In this document: piece by piece, positions 54,101 through 64,000 of the stretch | Position numbering within the stretch: position 1 is the stretch's first letter | Layout: every line of letters starts with the position of its first letter | Source: Hymenolepis diminuta | Lineage: Eukaryota > Platyhelminthes > Cestoda > Cyclophyllidea > Hymenolepididae | Reading direction: 5' to 3' | Assembly: GCA_900708905.1 (NCBI GenBank) | Contig: CAADRB010000007.1 | Location: 3,518,550 to 3,582,549, forward strand | Length of the DNA: 64,000 nt | The notes under the pieces: generated by a model | Told to the model about the DNA's origin: nothing | The model's input: only the letters and a program-made list of their open reading frames with translations | The model's database searches: none | Made by a program: the position numbers and the translations under genes

Positions 54101-54373
54101 GTCTTCCTCTGCATAGTCAAGGGCGCTGGCTGCAAGAGCAGTAAAATCTTCACCCTCTTCTTCTCCTCCTACAGCAGATTTTGCAGCTTTCGTCCATGCT
54201 GCAGATGTGCTAGCCCGACCTCTCCCTCGACCTCTAGAAGTAGTTGTTGAAGTACGGGGGCGTTTAGGAGCCGGAGGTTTGGAGATGGTGGTTGGAGCCC
54301 GACGGCTTCTGCGTGTAGAAGGTGTTGTGGAGGGTTGATTATCTCCATCCTCAACCTTTGGCACAGGTTCCAT
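48121..54373 (-). CDS. Large multi-C2H2 zinc-finger protein (1698 aa), three coding exons
   Basis: Exons 54373-49838, 49339-49073 and 48414-48121, joined in phase 0 with donors GTATGT and GTCAGT. Residues 1 to about 260 are low-complexity, alternating Arg/Gly-rich AT-hook-like patches (RGRGRGR, SRRRGRGRR) with long Asp/Glu runs. Residues about 260-960 are a globular region I do not recognise. From about 970 to 1587 there are roughly 18 C2H2-type fingers: eight divergent and loosely spaced (one has CX4C, one ends HX3C), then ten more regular ones, such as YECPHC, FQCTEC and FECHIC. The last intron-1 junction splits a finger (FECQICGK then IVTQIGMH), which supports the splice model. The final exon is Ala/Gly-rich and ends in a His-rich tail (HKHHHRSSHH). 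Probably a nuclear DNA-binding regulator. No vertebrate orthologue can be named by eye, and many regular linkers (TGEKP) are absent. Confidence 0.85.
48895..49015 (-). repeat. tRNA-like SINE copy in the last zinc-finger gene intron
   Basis: The plus strand contains CAGACTTAACCAATGCAGTTAGCCATTCCGCCCAC, nearly the complement of the tail at 41400-41430, followed by ACTTCGTAGACGAGCACGTTAACCGC (head). Confidence 0.5.
49555..49615 (-). repeat. Partial tRNA-like SINE copy in zinc-finger gene intron 1
   Basis: Contains TTTAACCTGTCACCTCCGAC and TTTGTAGACGCAACTAGTGC, matching only the head of the family. Truncated or decayed. Confidence 0.35.
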
Positions 54374-56668
54374 AATTTAAGTTTACCTAGTCATAAAAAG
54401 GGAACTTATAAACTGCGCATTAAATAGAAGCCGTTAAAATTAAGAAGTAACTCAGTGCAAATTGAGTGTAATCAAATCAATATTAGCGTTTAATAGGCAC
54501 CTGGAGGCAGGAAAAATACCGACTTTGCCAATGTGGTACTTAAGATATAAAAAATAGAAATATGCCAATCCAGGAGCAACTAAAAAGATGGTCAGGAAAA
54601 AACGGGCAAGTTCGTCATAAAGGGTATAGGAATATGCTTACTTTAAACCAAGTAACTGTTTAAGGCGAAGGAAATGTGCTTACAGTACAGCAGGAAGCTT
54701 CAAAATACAAGAGCACAACTACATAGATAGTAAATAGCCATAAAATCCATTAAATATAAGAGTATTACTATAAATAACACAAAAAATACAAAGACAGTGG
54801 AAATTAGCGTGCGGAAAGCAAGGAGTATTAAAACATGATGGTATAAGAAAATAAGTAGTAAATTGATTATACTTTAAATTTCAAACGTAAAACTCTACAG
54901 GAGTCTACTGATTAATTTCAGTAGACATATATTAAATCTATGACCACAAATTGGAGTAAATATGAGCAAAAATAAGGTTTAAAAAATAGAAAGGAAATAG
55001 GGAAAGAAACAAAAACTCAAAGAAAACCTCGCCTAACCTGTCGTTAGTTAGGAAAAATGGCTGAATGAATTTGAAAACCGAAACCATTTTCGGAAAAGCA
55101 TCCAACTAAACAATCTGTAATTACTGCTAAAAACGTAATTAATTATTGGTTTAAATGTTTATTTGTGGGCAAGAAATGTCTGCCGATTGAAAAATCTTTT
55201 GAAAAATTTATTTGTAATAAGCTAATGTAACATTAATGGCTCATCAGGCGAATTAAATATCATCAATTTCTTTAGACGTATGTAGACCTGTCAAAATTCA
55301 TTCACTATTTTACTTAACTTTAATAGGCTTAAATAAACTAGATTTTGATTTCCGTACTTCTTAAACCATTGAATGTTCATGCTACGTCTTATTGTTCACG
55401 TAGTTCATTATTTTGATGGGATGCATTACATTTTATTTACTTCTACTAATTTCAGCGATGGCAATATATAAGGCCAGTATCAAGGACTTCAATCTATAGT
55501 GGTGCATCAAACATTACCTCATGATCTACCTAATGCAAATTTCCTATTCCTATTTAAATCTGTAAATCATTCTTAGTTAAGTTCATTGTTTCAGTTTATA
55601 ATATATAAATTCCCTGAATTACCCTACAAATATAGGAAACAAAGTACAATTTCAACGTCTTAAAGAGGAACTATAACATCAGAATGAATAACGTCATTTG
55701 AATATGCACATTGCTATCTATCCAACGAGTTGATACATTTATGTAGGTAGAAGTATACAATAAAATCATGACGCACATTATTTCTCACTGCATTACACAT
55801 GCCCGTTTCCTTACAATGTATTATGATTTCGTTTTCTTAGTTTTGTGAAATCATTACCTTGGAGACAATAATCCACGGAACACGAGTGCTTCTAAGATCT
55901 TGAATTGCTCACACGCTGATCCACACCTTTGCGCTCCATGTTTTCAGTTGATGAATTTTTATTTGCTGCTCAAAGGACAAGAAATCCGTCAAATCTCTTT
56001 CACTAGGTAAATAGACCCAATTTATGATGACCTCAGTTTTATTGTTCCCTTCCGATTTCCAAATACTCTTTGTTCCCTTACCTCCTTATCTTTCTTTCGT
56101 GATCCTATTTGATTATTGGTCTTAACATTTGCAAAGCCTGTTATATCCTGTTGGCCTTTAGGACATTTTAAGTATCCTACTTGTTGGAAGTAGTGTTACT
56201 TTAGTTTCTCCAAATTCAATAAATCTCCCAATTGTCAGTTTCATAATAGGGATTCACTGTAAAAAAGTAAATTGTTTCAAAAATTACTTTATGTGCCAAA
56301 AGGCAAGTGAGCATTGGATTAGCACAAAATATTATTAAACAAATGAGATTACATTAATTATGTGTAACTAGGAATTAGTGAATGCTTTATCACACTTAAT
56401 ATAAAATTTTATGAAATATCAAAATAGGCTTCTAATTTAAAGATATATTTACCTGTTTGCTGGATTCACTTCGTCGAAGAATTTTGACCATTAAAAGGCA
56501 AAGAGAGTTCAAAAATACAATAATATTTCGATTAAATATTTTCTTTAAAGTAAAAAATATATTTACCGATAAGTATATGTATTTGCCTGTCACTATCTTT
56601 CTGCAAAGGTCATTTTTTGAGATTACTAGGCGGTGCTAGACTAACGGTATTTTTCTCGAAAATTGTGG
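54374..56668. other. Divergent intergenic region between the zinc-finger gene and CDC37
   Basis: 2.3 kb between two outward-reading start codons, so it should hold both promoters. I see no clear CCAAT, TATA or GC cluster. A family A repeat copy occupies about 56040-56175. Confidence 0.5.
56040..56175 (+). repeat. Family A repeat copy upstream of CDC37
   Basis: A CT-rich leader, then TTATTGGTCTTAACA, then AAAGCCTGTTATATCCTGTTGGCCTTTAGGAC. Confidence 0.45.
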
Positions 56669-59600
56669 ATGGATTATAGCAAGTGGGATCATATTGAGGT
56701 ACGCTTCGTTTGTTTTTCATTAGAAATTATTAGGTATCTGATGATGAGGACGACACTCATCCGAATATCGATACTGCCAGTCTATTTCGTTGGCGTCATG
56801 AAGCACGTCTAAATAGAGACCGTGAATGGAGAGAGGAAAAAGAGAAGTTTGAGAAGGATAAAAAGGAACATATTCAAGCTCTTCATAAGGCTAAACGTGA
56901 ATATGAAGAAGGTGTTAAGGTTTGTTAGAGGTCTATCACATTTACTTTCAGAATAACGCTTCAAATTTGAAACAGCTAGAAGAAAACCTTAAGGAACTTG
57001 AAGTCAAAGACAAGGAATGGCAAGAAAAAGAAAAGGAGATGAATAAGAAGGAGAGGGTATGTCATTTTGCTGTTGTATTTCATTTTATTTAGCTCCGTCC
57101 CCTTAATGTTGACACAATTAGTCACGAAGGCAAATCTCGTACAGTGAGTTTGTTGTTTTAAAAATTTTCATCATGCTTCTTTCATGTTCTAATATGTTAA
57201 TCATTTCTTTGTTTATTTAGGTCATTAATAAGGATGCCTTGAAGGAAAAACCAAAGCCGGAAGAAGATGATGATGAAATTCATGAAGAGGCTGCCGAGAG
57301 ACTGAAAAGATTCAATGAAAAATACGACAAGGAAATTAAAAAGTTTGGCCTATTCTCCCGTCCATTGGATTCCAAAACTTATCTTGAGGAGCATCCTTTC
57401 CTTGTCTGCGATGAAACTGCTAACCACCTTGTTCTCTGGTGTTTGGATTTAGCTATGGAAGAGGTGCGTTTGATTCAATTTATATTCCTAATCTTCGTTC
57501 TGTGTGTTTATATAAGTCTTGCTTCACGTTGTGACACTCCTACTGTTCTCTCCTTAAATGTTGGCCTAGCTACTCTTTTCTTGGGAACCGTTTTGGGAGT
57601 CATCAACTGTTAAACCTAAGTAAACTTTCTTACATGTCTATAGTTTTTCCAGCCTTTCCTAAATCAGAATACCAAGAGCTGATTTGTTTATGAAATTGAA
57701 ATGCGAAAGAGGAAAAAAATAATGGATTGGGAAAAGAGAACACATTAGAGGGGCATGATGAATGGTATGCGGAGTTGACTGTCAGAACTGCAAACAACAA
57801 CAATTCTCTGAGACGTCTTGTGGTATGTAGGAAGCACAGTAAATAGGCCACAATCTCTCCAAAAATATTGAGATAGCATCTTAGAGTCTCTAAATTATAA
57901 ACTCTCATTCAATCGTCTATGTTGCCTAATGTTGATGGTCCAAACACTAGGTGGTGTTCGAACTTCTAGCATCTGATTAGACAGTGTTATCATTAATAGA
58001 GTAATATTTTTTGGAAAGATGTTATGGTTACCCTTAAAGTAGTTCTTTAAGTAAGTGGGAGTTTACTATTAAGGAAGGGGAAACAATGCTTTACCCTACA
58101 CAGGAATTGTAGTATCAATTTCACCTTGTTGATATGTCATGATAGGTCATATTAGAGTAGGCTACAATATGGCGAATTAAACCGCATTTATCAATTTGTC
58201 CGTTTTCTGGCTAAACAAATTATGTCATATCGGACATGGAAGCACATTAACAGTCGTGATTTGTTCAACCTCCGGACAATCATAAAATAACTTCCATATT
58301 ATGCCAAAAAGAGTCTGAGAATAGCAACTCTTTTGTCTTCTCTAAATAGTTATAACTTTATAAAATTTCTATAATAGGGAGCTGTCAATCAAAATGTTTC
58401 AGGGTCACTAAACTACCCGTTGTAGATATCCTGAGTTAAATACAGTAAATAGTTTGTATGTTTATTCTGCGTTGGGGATAGATTCTCTGGAAGATGGATA
58501 AATTTTCTAATTACGATAATCCTCACTACATCTCAGACGAGATAAAAGAAGACCTATACGGGTGGCGATAGACACAAATTTATTCAGAAAATCCTGATAT
58601 CTAGCATAGGTCTGTTCACATTGTTTTACCTAGTTAAGTTTATAATTGACGTAGTGGTGTTCACTTAAAGTTCCGATACGAGTAGATTTAAATAGCCGTC
58701 AAATTTGGTCATTTAACGCCTTGAAATGGTCACTTTCTCTCAATATGGATTTGGATCAGTGATAGTCTTGTAATACTAACGGGACGGAGATATCGGCAAA
58801 CGATCACATTAAATCAAAACAAGTCAGTAATTCGATAGTAAAGCTCTTATTAACTGGGCGCTATTGATGTCTTTACGCCACTGATGTATAGACTGCTACT
58901 TTTTAAACGTCTATGTAGATGTGTCTAAGATTTATTCATTAAAATATCATATAATATGTTAACTAAGCATTGTTTTCATGTTTTCTTCAGAAATTTAGTC
59001 TCCTTGACCACGTTTCTCATCAGTGTATCGTCATGCAATTCATGCTGGAATTGGCAAAATCCCTGAAATGCGACCCACGTGCTTGTATTAGGCTCTTCTT
59101 TCAAAAGTGAGTTATCAATTTTTATCAATTACATTTTTTTCATTCAATATATATTTATGTCCTAGTATAGAGTCATCGAGAGGTAACACCCTAATTTCAA
59201 AGTAACAGTTTGATTATTAATCAACTTTTAAGTAAAAAAGGACGCAAAAGGAACATGGATAAAGTGAGCCTTTATTAAAATTCCGATTTGTACTTTACTG
59301 GTATCTCTGACCTCAAGCTTTTCATGACATTTGAAGACTTGCAACAATCGGAGCTCGTACTTGTGTAGTGTTCTATCATAGTGTTCTGGATGTTTTTATA
59401 GGGCGCTATTATCCAATTAGCCTGTATTTCGGTAAATTTTTACTTGTCCTCATAGAACTGCAGCTAGAAATACTTAATTCCACTTTTTAATCTAAAGTAA
59501 TGATTGTCATCTTCAGCCAGTAAAATTTCCTTTGTTTTTTTTTTGTTATGTGGAAATAAAGTTGTGCACATTTTACCGTATTCCCATTATTTGAACTGCA

Positions 59601-62600
59601 AAATTTATGGGTAAATTCGTTTATATAAGGTTTTTCCATCAAAATAAAAGGTTCGTTCGTACCTTTTGCATGTAGCTGTCAGGAGTCATAAGTCCCACAT
59701 ATATTATTTTAAATATTTTATTTTGATGTGCCTATTATGGTTTATTTTGCAGTTACTTGTTTTAAAAATGTCAGCTTCATTTAGAATAACGTTTTCCAGC
59801 TCTTATATGCTACAGAAGTTCCTTTAGTCTAACTCGATTTCTACGGCTCCTTTTACTAACTAGATTTAACCGGAGAGTTCAGTCATTTCTCTCACTGATT
59901 GTTCGTCGATGAGCTTTTTACACTACTCTCTGGCTTCTCAAACGCCCATGTTAACCGTTGAGCCACTGGTGCACATTACAAATTTTCACTCATTTTATTT
60001 CAATTTCAGAGTTGTACTTAAATAAATATAAGTAGGGGGTAAATTTTTATAGCTTCAACATTTTTTCCCTTCTACTCATATATGCAAGTAGTATAGTATT
60101 GAGAGAATTTATCCGTTTTAATCACGTGGTGATAATGCCGCTGAAGCGTTCTCCAAAATTTCTTATAATTGTCTAACTAATATTAATTTGATTTGTTTGA
60201 TAACAGTGATATATTTTAGTTAAGTGTCCTGCAAAATGTATCCTTCAAGCGTAGCAATATATTTCAAAAATTTCTATTTGACCATGCTTAATATAGTCTG
60301 AATTACGACCTTAAAATGTCCCCAGGAGTAGGGTCAATGGCCTTTGAGGTCATATTCCCAACATGATCGTTGCTTAATGAGCTTTCATCAAATAAACTGG
60401 GGTTCGGGATCCGGATTAACTGACTGTACCTAAAATTTAGAAAAGGTAATTTGGCTCTAGAATATTCCTTACAGAAGGATACAATCTACCTTTACGTGAT
60501 TCTAATAAATAGCATTTTCAAATAGCTATGCCTTACGCGCCTCTGTATTCAACTAGTACTCGTTCTTTGATCAATTAATTTTTGTTATAAATTAGTCTCA
60601 TTTCAGAATAAATTGATTGATATAATTCCAGAATATTCTTATGGTTGTGTCAAATGCATAACGAAAGAATCACACTCAATATGTGGTATCCTCATAGACT
60701 TGTTTACTAATTTGTTGCCAAGTGAATTAATTAGTATGACTCTGTAGTTACTTTAAAATTTCATGCTCTTTTGGAAAAATGATCAATTAATTAAGTTTTG
60801 CTTCCCCTTCTGTATCTTCGATGGTTGGGATCACTGAATCCGGGTGCTTACAATCTACCGGGATAAATGGGGTAAAGATTGTCCGAATATTCAATGATAT
60901 TTAATAGATTTAACTGTAAATAATGCGAAACACCCTCCTAGAAAATTTGCATTTTGATTTCCGACGCGGCTGTTAATTTTTTCTCAGTATTTCAATTCAG
61001 TAATCCGTTAGATGCATACATTTTTAATCAACTAACGGAACATGGAATTTCTTATGTAACTCAAGTGGCATCCATTTCTGCTTTATTCCTTTTTCGATGC
61101 TTAAATAAATTACCCTCTTTTAGTGACGTTAAAAGGCATTAGAACGGCTCTTTTTCATATAATTAATTTCAGTTTGGTTTTAGATGTACTCCTAATAGAA
61201 AATCGGCTGAAGCCTAAAGTACAATCTATATTCTATCGTTCTTATTATCATTTTAACCTTGAGCTGTCCGAATTAGGGATTTTGGTCATATCCTTCTAAT
61301 TTTCTGGCCTGTTAATTATATTTCTCAACGTCTTTTATAGCCTTTATAGCCTGAGAACTAAATCTTCTTTGGAAAAATCGTGATTGGTTATCCCTATTTA
61401 GTCTTATAATTACCAATAGCAGGACTAAAAATTCCAATAAGGGTTAAAACTATGATTTCGAGTATTTATAGATTATAAAGTAAGGGCATCAGGAATCCTT
61501 TTTCGATTAAGTTTTAGATTCAATTTTTACTCGAAAGATGTTGTTCCTTATCCAAGAAAAATTAAATTAACAATTTATTGTGAATTACTCAAAATTTGCA
61601 TTTGCTCAATTACAGTGTGTCGTTGCATTGCATAATTTTGGGGTAAAGCCTACAATAACAATAACGTTGAATTATTTTTTGAGTTCTGGATTTTGTAGGC
61701 TACTTTGAAAGGCTAACGAGTTTATAATAGCTCCCTTCTTCAGGTCTTACTTTCTCGAATTTCAGGAGTTGTCTCTTTATTTCATGAATGAATGAGATGT
61801 GTAGAACTTATTAGCCAAATGGTTAAATAGAGTACGTGGTTATCACCTTTACGTGCTTATATGTTTGTGCCTGTTTCAAACGTGTAAGGAGATCTATATT
61901 AAAGCATAATTATAATTCAACACATACGTTCGGTTGCGTATGTTTGAGTATTTAATCAGATCGATCACAGTCTTCTCTGCAGGATTATGTTTTGGAATAC
62001 TTTATAGATTAGATAATCATTAAAGTCTATAACCGGCCTTAAAAGTTTGCGTATAGTGAACTATTCTTCAAACAAATAAATTACTTCGTTGTCCTTTAAA
62101 TATTGAAATGCACTAAAAGTAGCTTTAATGACGTGATTAAAACTACTCTTAAAGTTCAATCAAAGTAGGCTTAAAAATCTTACCAGATGAATGATCTTCC
62201 TAAAGGTTAACAGGAAAATAAGAACCTTTCGGATATGAGAAGACCAAGAATTAGGTAATACCACGTGTATACTAGACAACTGGATATGAACGAGAAGGGA
62301 AATGAGGAATGGGCAGAAAAAGGCATTGGAATCAGAAGGGAAGTGAAAGCGTCACTACTGAGTGATGAAACCCGGATTGTGACAAAGGGTCTATTGAGTT
62401 GACATGTTGTGTCGTTTGTTGATGAGCCATCGACAAATAGTTTACACAAAGGAATGAGTCAGTATATGCACACTGCACACCCTTCTATGTTTAGAATGTC
62501 TAAAATATAAACATTGTTCTTCAATTCTCACTCTCACTGCACATCTAATTAGATTTTGCTAAAGTCCATTTCCACATCGTATTTGCATCAAAAGTAAAGA

Positions 62601-63750
62601 AATCATAATCGATTAGATTGACTGATTGGGTGGAGTTTGGTGTGTTGCCACAAGCTACAAACTGCGTAATTGTATACTTCAAATAAAATAAAAGTAAATC
62701 TAGATTTTATCAAGTATTATGTGATCGCAATATTTTCTCCGTCAATTTTCTTAAAGTTAACTGAGAATAAACTATCGTTTCTAAAAAATTGATGAGTTGT
62801 TTCTAAACAGCACTCGAAGTTGGTTGGGAAAGACTGATACCGGTTCCCTTTCAAACTTAGTAAAGATTCCTGAATTAACTTCAAAATCATTCCTCTTTCT
62901 TCATTAAACACCTAAGTAGTCGGATAGATGGATGATGGATTTTTCTGAGCTAGGTTGCAAATCTTGCTAGCTTATAACACCCAACGGTTCTGTGTCTATA
63001 AAAATTGGGGTAGCGCCATTGCCCACTCTTTTAAATTTGATTTATTTCAAGTAGCTTTCTTTCTTTCGGTATCAAAGGGGTTTTGCTTACTTTACGGTAT
63101 AAATAAACTCCAGTTTATTTGATGAAAACTAGTACCTTTTACAACTTTTATCCAATCATCCTCATATCTCAAGCGATCGATTTCTTTAAGACAAGGAGGC
63201 ACAAATCACAACTCAGACTAGAAATGTTAAGACCAAAATTTCCCTTTTCTCAGACAATGCTGTATTGAAAGCCCTACGTCCCCCTTCTACCCAAATCATG
63301 TCTATAATACAACTTGTTGATCCGACTTACCTAATAAATACCAAACAAACATAGGGGGTAAATAAATCAATAAACTATATGTAGCGTTTTGGAAACAGGG
63401 AAGAGATTTGAAACAAATAGAGTCAAATGTATACAATAACTAATAAACATCCAAAGAACACGTAGGCTAACGAGCTTTGTGGAGAGTGCACAAATAGCTG
63501 TTAACGCGAATTCATTAATGTGTAATAATTTTGTACCTTCACTTGTCTGTCTTACTTTAGGTTCATCGATCCCGAGCCGGAATACCAGCGCATGTTTAAT
63601 GATGAACTGACGGCTTTTCGTGAGAGGATTCGTAATCGAGCTCGTGTCAAGTTGGCAGAAGCAATGCAAGAACTGGAAGAGGAGGAACGCCAAAAGCGCT
63701 TGGGTCCTGGGGGTCTTGACCCCCAGGAAGTCATGAATGAACTTCCCAAG
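56669..63750 (+). CDS. CDC37: Hsp90 co-chaperone CDC37 (3' end outside the window)
   Basis: Exons 56669-56698, 56734-56919, 56976-57056, 57093-57143, 57221-57463, 58991-59106 and 63561-63750, all GT-AG with agreeing phases, give 299 aa so far. The N-terminus [20 protein letters not shown] is near-invariant in CDC37. Ser12 in EVSDDED matches the CK2 site (human Ser13) needed for kinase loading. A charged coiled coil follows (about 35-100), then [15 protein letters not shown] and the Hsp90-binding middle domain ([39 protein letters not shown]), ending in [19 protein letters not shown]. Family role: it recruits protein kinases to cytosolic Hsp90. The C-terminal tail (roughly 70-100 residues in animals) must lie beyond 64000, since exon 7 ends at a clean GTAAGT. 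Introns run 35, 56, 36, 77, 1527 and 4454 nt, rising towards the 3' end. Confidence 0.95.
59870..59985 (-). repeat. tRNA-like SINE copy in the large CDC37 intron
   Basis: The plus strand has CTGGCTTCTCAAACGCCCATGTTAACCGTTGAGCCACTGGTGC, the complement of an A-box-like head (TGGCTCAACGGTTAACATG). Confidence 0.45.
62190..62350 (-). repeat. Family A repeat copy in the large CDC37 intron, reverse
   Basis: The plus strand begins CTTCCTAAAGGTTAACAGGAAAA, then AGACCAAGAATTAG, then a purine-rich stretch: the reverse complement of the family layout. Confidence 0.45.
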
Positions 63751-64000
63751 GTAAGTAGGGTTTTAATTATAAGAATGAAAGTATGGGAAGGACATTCTCT
63801 TATTAAAAATACCCTGAATTGGCTGCTGCTTAGTCGGTCTAGTTGGTTGTTTTGAGATTTGATTGTTCGTTGTTGAGTTTCAAATCCATGACTTCCAATT
63901 TAGTGGTTTTGTACACTTTGAAAGTTAAATCAGGATTAGCATCAAGAAGTCCATTTGGATAGGGGGATGTATAAATATCAATGTAACATTTCTTGAAGGA

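Larger units (their letters stand above)
59107..63560 (+). other. Large intron 6 of CDC37
   Basis: 4454 nt between phase-2 exon ends (donor GTGAGT, acceptor CTTACTTTAG). It carries one SINE and one family A copy. No nested gene seen. Confidence 0.85.

Noticed and set aside
50269..54250. Several plus-strand and other-frame open frames inside the large zinc-finger exon
   Set aside because: They overlap a well-supported 1512-codon exon and are frame shadows.
1..64000. CRISPR arrays, prokaryotic operons, phage or viral genes
   Set aside because: No regularly spaced repeats, no ribosome-binding-site-led gene strings, and spliced animal-type genes throughout.

Overview
The window is AT-rich animal nuclear DNA, most likely from a parasitic flatworm (Platyhelminthes; tapeworm favoured over fluke, genus not determinable by eye). 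The case rests on intron-split genes with GT-AG junctions, introns as short as 35-36 nt mixed with kilobase introns, and animal protein families. Nothing bacterial, phage-like or CRISPR-like was seen, and no tRNA or rRNA gene was recognised.

Four genes can be supported by exon chains whose splice phases agree. On the minus strand, 20356-26121 encodes a compact GW182/TNRC6 protein (8 coding exons, about 763 aa: Trp-motif N-terminus, UBA, C-terminal RRM), the scaffold of microRNA silencing. On the plus strand, 33080-35097 is a 4-exon model for a 170-aa protein of unknown function. On the minus strand, 48121-54373 encodes a 1698-aa protein with about 18 C2H2-type zinc fingers and a His-rich tail. 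On the plus strand, 56669-63750 is the Hsp90 co-chaperone CDC37; its last exon or exons lie beyond the window.

Layout: 1-16.8 kb is noncoding, with old dispersed repeats and a CCAAT/GC-rich patch near 9.3 kb. 16.9-17.4 kb holds a possible decayed or partial gene. 19.2-26.1 kb is GW182. 26.1-33.1 kb is the spacer between two divergently transcribed genes. 35.1-47.8 kb is a long noncoding stretch. 47.8-54.4 kb is the zinc-finger gene. 54.4-56.7 kb is a divergent intergenic region, and 56.7-64 kb is CDC37.

The most striking object is a pair of 350-bp inverted repeats (26973-27322 and 30246-30595; 344 of 350 positions identical, no indels) about 2.9 kb apart, between GW182 and the 170-aa gene. 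Each arm carries promoter-like elements (E-box, heat-shock-element-like core, CCAAT, TATA-like) pointing outward towards the nearer gene. It may be a duplicated, inverted stress promoter or the termini of a non-autonomous element. Three degenerate dispersed repeat families are also described, one of them tRNA-like.
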